Source of the DNA: Torymus aiolomorphi
Lineage: Eukaryota > Arthropoda > Insecta > Hymenoptera > Torymidae
Assembly: GCA_036365515.1 (NCBI GenBank)
Contig: CM070873.1
Coordinates: forward strand, 193,749,104 to 193,813,103
Length of the DNA stretch: 64,000 bases
Direction: 5' to 3'
The notes under the pieces were generated by a model. It was not told where the DNA came from. It did no database searches and saw only the letters and a list, made by a program, of their open reading frames with translations. Below are positions 1 to 11,404 of the stretch, piece by piece (position 1 is the stretch's first letter; each line of letters begins with the position of its first letter). The translations under genes were made by a program, and so were the position numbers.

Positions 1-2410
1 TTTTAATTAAAAAGTTTTTAAACAGTTTTTTGGAAAACCACAATTTTAACGCCCTCCTTATATTTAAATACTATACATAGAATTATTTTATAGCCATTCT
101 ATTATAATTTTGATAAAGTATACTCGTTGATGTCGGTATCCAACATCTCCTTAAAGCATTCATTTTTGGAATATTTTATTAAGGGTTCCCGAAATCTTTC
201 TAAAGCTTTCACGAAATGTTGCTCAGTTGCATAGGTGGAATTTTTTGTTATTCCATTAAACTTACGGCAAGCTTTCGCGGAACCTTACCAGAATATGTTA
301 CGGTTCCAGTAATCTTTGACTTATTGTCACTGCAATCTTTTATGAAAGGTTCTATTTATGTTGAGTAGAATCTTCCTGGGGGTATACATAAATCTTTTTT
401 AAAAGTTTTTCGGAAGATTTGCAATGAATGTTATAGTTCGATCTTTCACTAAGCTTACTGTAACCCTTCTGGTTACCTTTCATGATAGATTCCAGTATTC
501 ATGAATCTTCCTCAAAAATTTTTCAGAAGATTTGCAATTTATGTTCCAGTTTATCTTTCAGTAAGCTTACTGTTACCTTTCTAGTTATCTTCCATGAAAA
601 ATTCAAGTATCTGTTATTAGAATGTTTCATGGAAGATTCTGGAAACCTTTCAAAAGCTTTCATGAAATGTTACTGAATCGCACATTTGGAATTTTTTTTG
701 TCTGGTTCCACAAAACTTACGGGAAGCTTTCATGAACATTGCAAGGCAACGCGACTGGGGAGTTTCGCCGGAACCTTCCATTAGGCTTTTCCATTATTTT
801 TCGGTAATCATGCTAACTGCAATCTTTCATGCAAGATTTTATTGATGTTTAGTAGAATCTTCCCTGAAAGTATTCAGTAATCTCTTTCAAAAGGCTTTTG
901 GAAGATTTTTAATCAATTTTCCAGTTGAATCTTTCAGTAAGCTTACTGTAACCTTTCTATTTATCTTTCATAAAAGATTCCAGTATCAATTCTGAGAATG
1001 TTTCATGTAAGGTTCCGGAACCCTTTCAAAAGCTTTCATTGTATATGGTCGAGTCTTATAGTTCGAATCTTTTTTGTTGATTCCGTTAAACTTACGCGAA
1101 GCTTCCGTGTAACATTGCAAGGTAACGCTACTGGAAAGTTCCGTGGGAACCTTCCATTAAGCTTTACGCATTATTTTTCGATAATCTTTTATTCATGCTC
1201 ACTGCAATCTTTCATGGCAGATTTCATTTAGGTATAATGGAATCTTCCCTGAAAGTATTTATAAATCTTTTTCAAAAGGTTTTTGGAAAATTTGAAATCA
1301 ATGTTCCAGTTTAATCTTTCAGAAAGCTTACTGTAACCTTTATAGTTCTCTTTCATGAAAGATTCCAGTATCAATTATTAGAATGTTTCATGAAAGATTC
1401 TGTCAGCTTTTCAAAAGCTTTCATGTAATGTTACTCTGGTGAATAGTTAGAATCATTTGGTTGTTTTTGCGAATCTTACGGGAAGCTTTCGTGGAACATT
1501 GCAACGTAACGCTACTGGCTTTACACATTATTTTTCGGTAATACTTTGTTCATGCTTACTGTAATCTTCCATGAAAGGTTCCACTTATGTATAGTGGAAT
1601 CTTCCCCGAAAGTATTAATGAATCTTTTTCAAAAGTTTTTCGGAAGATTTGCAAGAAATGTTCCATTCTAATCTTTCAGTAAGCTTACTGAATACCTTTC
1701 TCATTACTTTTCATGAAAGAGCCCGTATCGATTCTGAGAAGGTTATATGTAAGGATCCGGGAACCTTTCAAAACCTTTCATGGAATGTTACGCGAGTCTC
1801 ATAATTGGAATCTTTTTTGTTGATTCCGTCAAACTTACGGAAAGCTTTCGTGAAACATTTCCAGGTATTGCTACTGAGAGCTTCAGCTGGAGCCTTCCAT
1901 TAATCTTTTCGCATTATTTTTCGGTAATCTTTTGTTCATGCTTACTGCAATCTTTCATGAGAAGTTCCATTTTTGTTTAGTCGAATGTTCCCGGAACGCA
2001 TTCATCAATCTTTTTCAAAAGTTTTTCGGAAGATTTGCAAGAAATGTTCCTGTTCAATCTTTCAGTAAGCTTACTGTAATCTTTCTAGTTATATTTCATG
2101 GAAGACTCCAGTATCGATTCTTAGAATGTTTCATGGTGGATGTCGGTAACCTTTCAAAAACTTTCATGGCATGTTACGGAATCGCATAGCTGGAATTTTT
2201 TTGGTTGGTTTCCGAAAACTTACGGGAAGCTTTCGTGGAGCATTGCAAGGTAACGCTACTGGTAAGTTTTGCCGGAACCTTCCTTTAAGCTCTTTGCATT
2301 ATTTTTCGGTAATCTTTCATTCATGCTTACTGACACCTTTCATGAAAGGTTCTATTTATGTTCAGTGGAATCTTTACTGCAAGGATTTGGGAATCTCCTT
2401 TGTAATCTTA
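1..2410. repeat. Satellite array A1, ~380-bp units
   Basis: About six diverged tandem copies. The anchor words 'gattccagtatc' and 'agaatgtttcatg' recur near 593, 968, 1357, 1708 and 2096, a spacing of about 350-390 bp. The units are built of short recurring words such as 'aagctt', 'gaaagattcc' and 'cttactgtaacctttc'. Short open frames here are by-products of the repeat and change frame between units. No gene is supported. Confidence 0.85.
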
Positions 2411-2862
2411 GCGTAAGCTTTCAACAAAGATAACGGTGTAATCTTCCCAAAAGCTTGCCGTAATATTGTTTCCTTTCGTGAAGGATTCCTGGATTGATCC
2501 CTGCAAGGTCTTGGGAATCTCTTTTGCAATATTAGCGTAAGCTTTCAGCAAAGATAACAGTGTAATCTTTCTAAAAACTTACTGTAATATTGCTGTTTCC
2601 TTTCGTGAAAGATTCCTGAATTGATTCCGGAAATATTTCACGTAAGATTCCCGTAGGCTTTCCAGAAGCTTACGTGTAATATTCGTCGAAAGGACATTTG
2701 GCAATCTTGATTGTAATATTGCTTTAACATTCCGGGAAGCTTACAAGAAAGCTTACAATGAAATCTATCTGAAAGTTTCAGTTATCTTTTAGAAAGGTTG
2801 AGGAAAGCTTCCATTGGAATATTTCTTGAATCTTTCACTGGGAAGCTTTCATGCTATGTGCA
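2411..2862. repeat. Satellite block B1/C1: short ~126-bp array plus ~255-bp spacer unit
   Basis: Two ~126-bp units (anchor 'gattcctg.attgat' at about 2484 and 2610) are followed by a distinct segment running to 'gctttcatgctatgtg'. That whole segment reappears at 5380-5644 with about 90% similarity by eye. The block separates the two ~380-bp arrays and marks the end of the first higher-order unit. Confidence 0.75.
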
Positions 2863-3520
2863 GAAAGATTTCAGTATCGATTCTTAGAATTTTTCATCGT
2901 GGGTGTCAGCAAGCTTTCAAAAACATTAATGGAATGTTACGGGATCTCATAGTTGGAATTTTTTGGTTGGTTTCCGAAGATGTACCAGAAGCTTTCGTAG
3001 AACATTGCTAGGTAATACTACTGGAATGTTTCGTGGGAACCTTCCATTAAGTTTTTCGCATTATTTTTCGGTAATGTTGCATTCATGCTTATTGCAATCT
3101 TTCATGAAAGGTTCCATTTATGTTTAGTGCAATCTTTCCTGAAAGTATTCATCAATCGGTTTCAAAAGTTTTTCGGAAGATTTGCAAGAAATGTAACAGT
3201 TCAATCTTTCAGTAAGCTTACTTTAACCTTTCTAGTTATCTTTCATGAAAAATTCCAGTATCGATTCTTAGAATGGTTCATGGACGATGTTGGCAACCTT
3301 TCAAAAACTTTCATGGAATGTTACGGAATCGCATAGTTGGAATTTTTTCGGTTGGTTCGCTTAAACTTACGGGAAGCTTTTGTGGAGCATTGGAAGTTAA
3401 CGCTACTGGAATGTTTCACGGGAACCTTCCATTAAGTTTTTCGCATTATTTTTCGATAATATTGCATTCATGCTTATTGCAATCTTTCATGAAAGGTTCT
3501 ATTTATGTTTAGTGGAATTT
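2863..3520. repeat. Satellite array A2, ~380-bp units (second higher-order copy)
   Basis: Two further copies of the ~380-bp unit, anchored near 2861 and 3243. They are most like the copy at 2096-2410, including the 'atgttacggaatcgcatag' word. The array restarts directly after block B1/C1. Confidence 0.8.
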
Positions 3521-5379
3521 TTCCTGCAAGTATTTGGGAATCTCTTTGGTAATCTTAGCTTAAACTTTCAAGAAAGATAACAGTGTAATCTTCCCGAAAG
3601 CTTACCGTAATATTGTTATTTCCTTTTGTGAACGATTCCTGTATTGATACCTGCAAGGATTTGCGAATCTCTTTTGCAATCTTACAGTAAGCTTTCAACA
3701 AAGGTAACAGTCTAATCTTCCCAAAAGCTTACTGTAATATTGTAGTTTCATTTCGTGAAAGATTCCTGTATCAATCCCTGCAAGGATTTGGTAATCTTTT
3801 CTGCAATCTTAGCGTAAGCTTTCAACAAAGATAACAGTATAATCTTCCCAAAAGCTTACTGTAATATTGCTGTTTCCTTTTTTGAAAGATTCCTGTATTG
3901 ATCCCTGCAAGGATTTGGGAAGCTCTTTTTCAATCTTAGCGTAAGCTTTCAACAAAGCTGACAGAGTAATATTCCCAAAAGCATACTGTAATATTTCCTT
4001 TTCCTTTCGTAAAAGATTCCTGTATTGATCTCTGCAAGGATTTGGGAATCCCTTTGGTAATCTTAGCGTAAGCTTTCAAAAAAGATAACAGTGTAATATT
4101 TCTAAAAGCTTACCATAATATTGCTGTTTCCTTTTGTGAACGATTCCTGTATTGATCCCTGCAAGCATTTGGGAATCTCTTTTGCAATCTTACAGTAAGC
4201 TTTCAACAAAGGTAACAGTCTAATCTTCCGAAAAGCTTGCTGTAATATTGTAGTTTCCTTTCGTGAAAGATGCCTGTATTAATCCCTGCAAGGATTTGGT
4301 AATCTTTTCTGCAATCTTAGCGTAAGCTTTCAACAAAGATAACATATAATCTTCCCAAAAGCTTACTGTAATATTGCTGTTTCCTTTTTTGAAAGATTCC
4401 TGTATTGATCCCTGCAAGGATTTGGGAAACTCTTTTTCAATCTTAGCGTTAGCTTTCAACAAAGATAACAGTGTAATATTTCCAAAAGCTTACTGTAACA
4501 TTGCATTTTCCTTCGTGAAAGATTCCTGTATTGATCCCTGCAAGGATTTGGGAATCTCTTTGGTAATCTTAGCGTAAGCTTTCAAAAAAGATAACAGTGT
4601 AATCTTTCTAAAAGTTTACCGTAATATTCGTGAAGATTCCTGTATTGATACCTGCAAGCATTTGGGAATCTCTTTTGCAAACTTACAGTAAGCTTTCAAC
4701 AAAGGTAACAGTCTAATCTTCCCGAAAGCATACTGTAATATTGTAGTTTCCTTTCGTGAAAGATTCCTGTATTGATCCCTGCAAGGATTTGGGAATCTCT
4801 TTGGTAATCTTAGCGTAAGCTTTCAAAAAAGATAACAGTGTAATCTTTCTAAAAACTTACCGTAATATCGCTGTTTCCTTTTGTGAACGATTCCTGTATT
4901 GATCCCTGCAAGCATTTGGGAATCTCTTTTGCAAACTTACAGTAAGCTTTCAACAAAGGTAACAGTCTAATCTTCCCGAAAGCTTACTGTAATATTGTAG
5001 TTTCCTTTCGTGAAAGATTCCTGTATTGATCCCTGCAAGGATTTGGTAATATTTTCTGCAATCTTAGCGTAAGCTTTCAACTAAGATAACAGTATAATCT
5101 TCCCAAAAGCTTACTGTAATATTGCTGTTTCCTTTTTTGAAAGATTCCTGTATTGATCCCTGCAAGGATTTGGGAAGCTCTTTTTCAATCTTAGCGTTAG
5201 CTTTCAACAAAGATAACAGTGTAATATTCCCAAAAGCTTACTGTAATATTGCATTTTCCTTTCGTGAAAGATTCCTGTATTGATCCCTGCAAGGATTTGG
5301 GAATCTCTTTGGTAATCTTAGCGTAAGCTTTCAAAAAAGATAACAGTGTAATCTTTCTAAAAGCTTACTGGAATATTGC
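3521..5379. repeat. Satellite array B2, ~126-bp units
   Basis: About 14-15 tandem copies with the anchor 'gattcctgtattgatccctg' at 3634, 3761, 3888, 4014, 4141, 4268 and 4393 and onward, so a period of 126-127 bp. Each unit contains 'aagctttcaacaaagataac' and 'aagcttactgtaatattg'. Neighbouring copies share private variants (for example 'ggtaacagtctaatcttcc' alternating with 'gataacagtgtaatctt'), which suggests amplification of blocks of several units. Confidence 0.9.
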
Positions 5380-5644
5380 TGTTCCCTTTCGTGAATGATT
5401 CCTGTATTGATTCTTGGAATATTTCACGTAAGATTCCCGTAAGCTTTCTAGAAGCTTTCATGTAATATTCGTCGAAAGGACATTTAGCAATCTTGATTGT
5501 AATATTGCTTTAACCTTCCGGGAAGCTTACAAGAAACCTTACAATGGAATCTATCTGAAAGTTTCAATTATCTTTTAAAAAGGTTGATGAAAGCTTCCAT
5601 TGGAATATTTCTTGAATCTTTCACTCGGAAGCTTTCATGCTATG
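5380..5644. repeat. Satellite spacer unit C2
   Basis: Second copy of the ~255-bp segment found at 2606-2862. It ends at the same word ('gctttcatgctatgtg'), after which the sequence becomes unrelated and slightly GC-richer. This fixes the right edge of the satellite. Confidence 0.75.
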
Positions 5645-5951
5645 TGGGCTGCGATGGGGGAGCACGGAACTATCGCAAACTGTTACTCTTCCCTCGTAGG
5701 CTTCTTTAAGATTTTTTTTTTATTTTTTATGACAAGAAAAGGTCTGGCACTCTACTTTGATTGTTTATAAAGTAGTTAATAAAATCTAGATGTCATTTCA
5801 AGTTATTTATTTATCTGAAAAAATAATTTCAGATGTTCATAGTGCCATCGGGCATATCCTTTTCTTTATATAAAAATCCTGTTCGAGAAGTAATGTTTTA
5901 TCTATCATCTATGTAATCGAATATCGCATTTTTCGATAACAAGACGATCAT
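5645..5951. other. Unassigned spacer right of the satellite
   Basis: Single-copy-looking sequence with a T-run near 5713-5725. No open frame or repeat was recognised. Confidence 0.4.
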
Positions 5952-6195
5952 AAGCGCTTGTACGGTCTTTCCACATGGAAGTGCGTCGTGTGCCGTGCGC
6001 CGCGTCGTGCGCCGCGATCCGATCGCTTGAATGCAGCAACTGTATGGTGATTGGTTAATTCTATTTTACCATCTAGTTTTGTCAAAAGAATTAACCAATC
6101 AGCATAGAGTTGCTGTATTCAACCGATCAGAACGCGGCGCACGATGCACGACGCACTTCCATGTGGAAAGGACGGTAGTGCTTGAATTATCGCTA
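5952..6195. mobile_element. Fold-back MITE-like element
   Basis: Near-perfect palindrome. The arm around 'ctttccacatggaagtgcg' at about 5968 returns inverted near 6152-6175, and the inner arms 'gattggttaattct' and 'agaattaaccaatc' flank a ~25-bp AT-rich loop near 6070. Arms are about 105-110 bp. No coding capacity. I could not define a target duplication. Confidence 0.7.
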
Positions 6196-6464
6196 GTACG
6201 ATATGAATATATATCTATAATAGGCTAGCGCCATCTGGAATCAGAGTTTTCGCGTATGAACGTGCCTGAGAGTCGGTTATCAGTATACACTGATAGTATT
6301 GTACGTACGTTTGTACATGAATTCTGAACTGTTATTGCGAAATATTATAATAAACTGTAACATCGTAGTTTATTAGCGTACTATTTAGTTTGATCTAATA
6401 TATCGGAAATTTCTTGACTAATTTATTTATTGTCGTTGCCTTGTTGTGTTGGTTATCTATGATC

Positions 6465-6520
6465 ATGGCTAACAAGAAAAACAAACGTAAACGGCTAAGG
6501 AAATATTTCGCGAAAAATGC
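6465..6520 (+). CDS. Probable first coding exon of the Mutator-like element gene
   Basis: An ATG opens 18 codons of very basic sequence (Lys, Arg and Asn rich), followed exactly by a consensus donor 'gtaagt' at 6521. The matching acceptor 'tttttttcag' ends at 11404. Joining the two keeps phase: two bases here plus the first base of the next exon complete a codon, and the frame then runs open into the transposase frame that contains 11694. An upstream ATG at 6459 is in the same frame. This is inferred from splice signals and frame continuity, not from transcript data. Confidence 0.6.
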
Positions 6521-7261
6521 GTAAGTAACAAGCAATTGTAGTATTTAAGGGGCCCAGCCTGAGTCCAAAGCTGTAAAAGTTATATCGTAACTATTATTTT
6601 TGATGTAATACTAATTTTTTTCCTACGACACATGATTGCTACATCCAGTTTTTAGGTTACGTTAGCCAAAAAGGGGAGAAAACTTTACCAATAATGACAT
6701 CGACCTTGTGCCGTATTTTCCATTTTTCGCTAGTAATTGGCTTTATATAATTGAAAATGAAGTTGCTATCGATTTGTTATTGTGTAAAGAACGCGGGATA
6801 ACAGTATTTTTAATATTTAAAATATTCAATAATTATATAAAATGCAATGTTGTTAAAATTGACGTGTATAATTGACGTAAAAGTGACGGTCATATTACAA
6901 TTGTCTATGTGGATTGCCATCCTTATCTTGCGTCGTATTTTCCATTGTTTGCTTAACTAATTATTCAATACCATATAATTTTTATAAACATTCCTTATTA
7001 CAACAAGCATTCGCGATCACTGCATTTTTTAGCTTTACGATTGTAGAAATTTTTTTATTTATGTTTTTGAGGTTAGAAAATTTTCAACTAATCAGCGTGA
7101 CCTTGTCATCGCCTCTGTGAAATGTATGTGGAAAATAAGTTCATTGAAATCATTTGCAACACGGGCAATGAGTCAATGGATCGAGCCGGGCCTGCTCCAC
7201 TCGGTTCGTGATGCTTACGGAAGCACGCGTATACGTCCCTATAGTCTTCCACGGGTGAGTA

Positions 7262-7524
7262 TCTCCAGTCAACGAAAGAGCAAATCCATTTGTTTCATGT
7301 AGAAGGTGAGTTTTAGATATTATGCTAAATCGAGGTTGTACAAGTTTAGAATCCAACATCCCGCGGTCATGCCGAATTTGCCAATTTTTTGTCTCAAAAA
7401 TTGGTTTTTCGCTTTTCTCACGAAAACGGCTGGAGATATCTAAAAAAACTCCCCAACAAAACTTGTAGTGCAGAACATCCTACATCGAATTGAGCTATCA
7501 GATGGTCGGTTTTGATAAAATTAA
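7262..7524. repeat. Left arm of a diverged inverted repeat in the MULE intron
   Basis: Reverse-complement similarity to 9966-10247 across about 265 bp, for example 'ttgctctt.cgttgac', 'attcggcatg' and 'ttaattttatcaaaa'. The two arms flank a fold-back and a mariner insertion. Confidence 0.55.
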
Positions 7525-7529
7525 ACGCT

Positions 7530-8165
7530 TATATACAAATTTTATATATATACAAATTTTTTACGATGCTTACTTCACAATGTTATAATTTGAGAAACAA
7601 TATAATATGAAACAATGGTTCTTGAAGTAACAAAAAAATTTTTTGAAAGAAATTTGAATATTGTTAAAGAAGATATCGCCAATTGAAAAAAAAAATTCAA
7701 CATAACCCATAAATCTTTTTCATTTTTCATCCGATTTTAATTTGCAAGGTCTTTTATTCCTTGATCAATTTCAGGCCGAGGTAGCGATATAAAAATTCGA
7801 AAATTTTCAAAACCTGCAAAGTTATAAGCAATTGTTTATAAAATTCAGTCACATAACTAGAAACAATTGCTTATAACTTAGCAGGTTTTGAAAATTTTCC
7901 AATGTTTATATCGCTACCTCACCCTGAAATTGAACAAGGGATAAAATGAGATGTTGCAAATTAAAAGCGGGTGAAATATGAAAAAGATTTATGGTTTTTG
8001 TTGATTTTTGTTTTTCATTTGGCGATATCTGCTTGAACAATATTCAAATTTCTTTGAAAAATTTTTGTTTTGTTACTTCAAGAACCCTTGTTTCATACTA
8101 TATTGTTTCTTAAATTGTAACATGTAAAGTAAGCATTGTAAAAAATTTGTATATTTATATACATA
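7530..8165. mobile_element. Long palindromic (fold-back) element, ~635 bp
   Basis: Arms of about 310 bp meet near 7845. Diagnostic pairs are 'gcaggttttgaaaatttt' against its inverse, 'gcgatataa' with 'tatatcgc', and 'tacttcaagaac' with 'gttcttgaagta'. The outer ends are AT-rich ('tacaaattttttacgatgc' and the inverse). No coding capacity. Arms differ by small substitutions, so it is not freshly duplicated. Confidence 0.75.
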
Positions 8166-8172
8166 CGAGGGT

Positions 8173-8461
8173 CTAAATGTGTTACACTTATATGTATGAT
8201 CACTTTTATGATCATTGTCTATCTTGCAAACGAAACTTCTATAAATTCTTGTTTTTACTGCTGATGCATTTTTTTTCTCTATGATGAATTGTAGCAGCAG
8301 TTATACTATGACCTCCGCGGGTTATTTTTTTATGTAAAAAGTAGTAAATCGAAGGTGACTGCGACGACGGCAGCGATATGTATACTTATACGAGTGATCG
8401 GCAACGTCGACGACGTCACGCGCGTACTCCCTCGCTCACTCTTTCTACATACATGTATATA
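8173..8461. repeat. 289-bp segment shared (inverted) with 23720-24008
   Basis: Nearly identical to the reverse complement of 23720-24008, including 'gcatttttttt', 'ctccgcgggtta' and 'cgacgtcgacgttgc'-type words. In both places it abuts the 5' (transposase-start) end of a mariner. The matching 3' flanks of the two mariners are unrelated. Confidence 0.8.
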
Positions 8462-9727
8462 CGAGGGTCATTTGACAAGTACCTAGCCTCACCGCCAGAT
8501 GGTGCCACTATCGCACCAGAAATACACTACAGTGCAGTATCTTCCTGTAAACGGTTACAGACGAAATTTCAGCCGGATCGGAGTTGTAGTTTATTTTTGA
8601 GAGCGTGTGAAAGCAAATGTGTCCGTTGATTTTTGAAAAAATGGAGAAAGAACAATATCGGTCGGTGATTCGATTCTTGTTTTTGGAAGGGAAATCGCGC
8701 AGTGAAATTAAAGAACGCTTGGATGCAGTGTATGGGGATGCTTCTCCTTTGATGGCGACCGTTAAATTTTGGTATAACGAGTTTCAACGTGGTCGTACGT
8801 CGGTTTTTATGATTCACGCCCAGGTGCTCCGAAAACAGCCACTACGGAGGAGAACGTGACAAAAATACACGATATCGTTTTGTCAGACCGCCGATTAAAG
8901 GTGCACGAGATAGCTGCGATAGTAGGCATCTCAGAAGAACGCGTGTGGCATATCCTACATGAGATTTTAGGCATGAGGAAGCTGTCAGCAAGGTGGGTGC
9001 CGCGTTTGCTGACTGCAGACAACAAGCGCATCCGTAACCAGTTCAGAACAGTGTTTGAAGCTGTTTAATCGCAATCCAAAAGAGTTTTGCGTCGTTACGT
9101 GACCGTCGACGAAACATGGATTCACTACTACACTCCAGAGACCAAGGAGCAGTCAAAACAGTGGACCTTACCCGGTGAACCTGCTCCGAAGAAGGCGGTC
9201 CCGTCGGCCGTTTTCTGGGATTCTCAAGGTGTGATTTTTATTGACTATCTGGAGAAGGGCAAAACGGTCACTGGACAGTACTACGCCGAACTACTGAGCC
9301 GATTTGACGCCGTGTTAGAAGAAAAACGGCCCCATTTGTCTAAAAAGAAAGTGCTTTTCCACCACGATAATGCACCGGCTCACACTTCTGCACTCGCCAT
9401 GGCTAAATTGGTCGAATTACGCTACGAACTGCTGCCCCATCCACCGTATTCTCCAGATTTGGCTCCATGCGACTTTTTTTTGTTTTCGAAAATAAAAAAT
9501 TCGCTCGCCGGGTAGAAATTCCACTCCAATAACGAAATAATCGCCGCCACGGAGGCCTATATTGCAAACCAAGAGAAAACATTTTTTTCAACGGGGTTAA
9601 AAAAATTGGAACACCGCTGGACCAAGTGTATTCAACTAAAAGGAGACTACATTGAAAAATAAATTTTATTTTTTGTAAAATTTTGGTGTTTTCATTTGTA
9701 GGCTAGGTACTTATCAAATGACCCTCG
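8462..9727 (+). mobile_element. mariner element, copy 1 (degenerate)
   Basis: Inverted termini begin 'cgagggtcatttga' and end with the complement. TA target duplications sit at 8460-8461 and 9728-9729. The element is 1266 bp, against 1294 bp for copy 2. The shortfall is mostly a deletion in the transposase between 'CCGAAGAAGGC' and the 'FWDSQG' region. Confidence 0.9.
8641..9662 (+). pseudogene. mariner transposase pseudogene
   Basis: Same protein family as the intact copy at 22491-23564, but split over three frames (8617-8859, 8856-9068 and 9087-9515), with an in-frame stop near 9515 and a ~30-bp internal deletion. The catalytic words 'VDETW', 'HHDNAPAH' and 'YSPDLAPCDFF' are still readable. 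The copy cannot encode an active enzyme and could be mobilised only in trans. Confidence 0.9.
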
Positions 9728-9744
9728 TATATATCACGCCGGAG

Positions 9745-9990
9745 CCACCTTAAAGAACTAGAAAAAGAGTTTAGATCCCTCACTAACACATGCGCACTGG
9801 TCGGTCACACGAACAGGTGTACTGGTAGAGGGGATGAGGCTTCCGCTGTGCTTCGAGCACGCACGCAGATATAGGTTCGACACATTTTGGTTGGTCCGTG
9901 CTTTAAAACCCCGGCGAGTGCGTGTGTGCTAGTGAGAGATCTATATGCTCTTTCCGTAGCTTTTTAAGCGCTTAATTTTATCAAAATCGA
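9745..9990. repeat. Diverged hairpin element
   Basis: The left arm 'ctcactaacacatgcgcac' and the right arm 'gtgcgtgtgtgctagtgag' are inverted relatives, with further pairing between 'gaactagaaaaagag' and 'ctctttccgtag'. It sits between the mariner and the right arm of the intronic inverted repeat. Confidence 0.5.
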
Positions 9991-10247
9991 ACATGCAATA
10001 GGTGATTTCTCTGTAAAATTTCCCGCGTTACAATTTTTGTTCGGGACTTTTTTTCATTATCTCGATCTATTTTTTAATGAGGAGAAAAACCAAATTTCGT
10101 TACAAAAAATTAAGAAATTCGGCATGGCCTCGAGACTTTTGGAATATGAAATTTTGTTCATCCATTTCTATGACCTCCATTTACCACAATATTCAAAGTT
10201 CAGCTCCTACATAAAAAAGTCGATTTGCTCTTCCGTTGACTTTACGT
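9966..10247. repeat. Right arm of the diverged inverted repeat in the MULE intron
   Basis: Partner of 7262-7524. Similarity begins at 'aagcgcttaattttatcaaaa' and ends near 'cgttgactttacgtgac'. Confidence 0.55.
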
Positions 10248-10429
10248 GACAAGTAACGTGAATTCCATTTTGAAAATTAACGTTGACCAAGTAAAGCTTA
10301 CTTTTTCACAAACTTTTCCTATTTTTTTCGATGCTGTTGCAAGAATGTTTTGTGCGATTCGTATAGAATTATAAATACGAAGATACGAACAGGTTGTTCA
10401 GTGGACTATATATGTATGCGAAAAATAGG

Positions 10430-11157
10430 TTCATTGGAATAAAAATTTGCAGCACGGACTGTGAGTTAATAAAGTGAGCAGTGGTACTTATATCTATTCT
10501 CCTATGAATTATTATATTTATTGTTTTTATTAATTTTCTATGAAATCGTGAAGCCAATTCTATAATAAACATTTTATTGTTTATTATATAACGTCCATTC
10601 GATTTCCGAGAATTATCGTTCTTATAAATATATATCAGTTCATCTTTTTTCAGGTCCGGGAGAGGGCTAGCGAGCTTTTTATTAGTTCACTATATTAAAA
10701 TGATAAAATTCAATTTGTCCGCGATTTAAACTCAGGCTGACCCCCTGCAATAAATATTAACTAACGTTTTAATTATCTATAGAAATTGCTATATAATAAG
10801 ATAATTGGGTTTATATCCTGGTGGAAAGTATTGTGATTACATCCTAACTTTAAGGAACAAAACGGCACCTTCACTCCCGTCTAGGAACTACCACACACAT
10901 ACTTGTATTTCTAATTTATTCCCGCTTCTCGCTGATTGCATGTTGCAGCCCTGGCTTGGCTCGGATTGTAAAATCTGCAGGCATCACTACTTGAGAGTTA
11001 ATTAGAAACAAGCATAGGCGTCGCAGTTTCTAGAAGTAGAATATGTGACTTTTTGAAGGAATAAACACAAAAAAGTCATGATATCAAGTGTATCAATACG
11101 TTTTCCTAGTAATTTGATAATTACGATCTTGCAAAATATGTACCTGATTTGAATATT
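10430..11157. other. AT-rich intron sequence, nothing recognised
   Basis: No extended open frame with protein resemblance and no clear repeat, apart from the candidate terminal repeat at 10730-10746. Confidence 0.4.
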
Positions 11158-11363
11158 ATATTTTTCGCAACGCCGGACCGTAAGTACCACATTCCCTCCC
11201 GGCGCAAAAACTGGAGTGTGGTATTTCCTGCCCGTTGTTGCGAAAAATAGTATGCGCACCGCGGGGAGAAAGAGGGCCAGCCCATAGCACATGTGTGCCA
11301 CCCTCGCCTTCGGCTTGGGTGTCAATTTGCACGTGCTATGGACCGACCAACTCTTTCTCTCCC
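11158..11363. repeat. Two adjacent hairpins just upstream of the splice acceptor
   Basis: Hairpin 1 pairs 'tatttttcgcaac' (11159) with 'gttgcgaaaaata' (11236), with inner 'taccacattcc' and 'ggagtgtggta'. Hairpin 2 pairs 'ggagaaagag' (about 11265) with 'ctctttctctcc' (about 11351), with inner 'catagcac' and 'gtgctatg'. The block is GC-richer than its surroundings and ends about 40 bp before the acceptor at 11404. It could be two MITE-like insertions. Confidence 0.55.
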
Positions 11364-11404
11364 TTTTTGTATAATATACTATTGAATTGAAACCTTTTTT
11401 TCAG

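Larger units (their letters stand above)
6548..10746. mobile_element. Candidate nested element filling most of the MULE intron
   Basis: A 17-bp imperfect inverted repeat (15/17 matches, core 'cagcctgagt') lies at 6548-6564 and 10730-10746. The left copy abuts TTAA, but the right one does not. Between them lie inverted repeats, fold-backs and a mariner. Removing the interval would leave an intron of about 0.7 kb. The short termini make this tentative. Confidence 0.3.

Noticed and set aside
4220..4577. Open frames on both strands in the satellite ('MLKANAKIEKEF...' and opposite strand)
   Set aside because: The 126-bp unit is a multiple of three, so any stop-free frame persists through the array. 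The peptides simply repeat the DNA unit.
2411..5379. CRISPR-like regular repeats
   Set aside because: Repeats are directly adjacent with no unique spacers, and the context is eukaryotic.
7117..7359. Small frames on both strands near 7117-7359
   Set aside because: They overlap a diverged inverted repeat in the intron and have no family resemblance.
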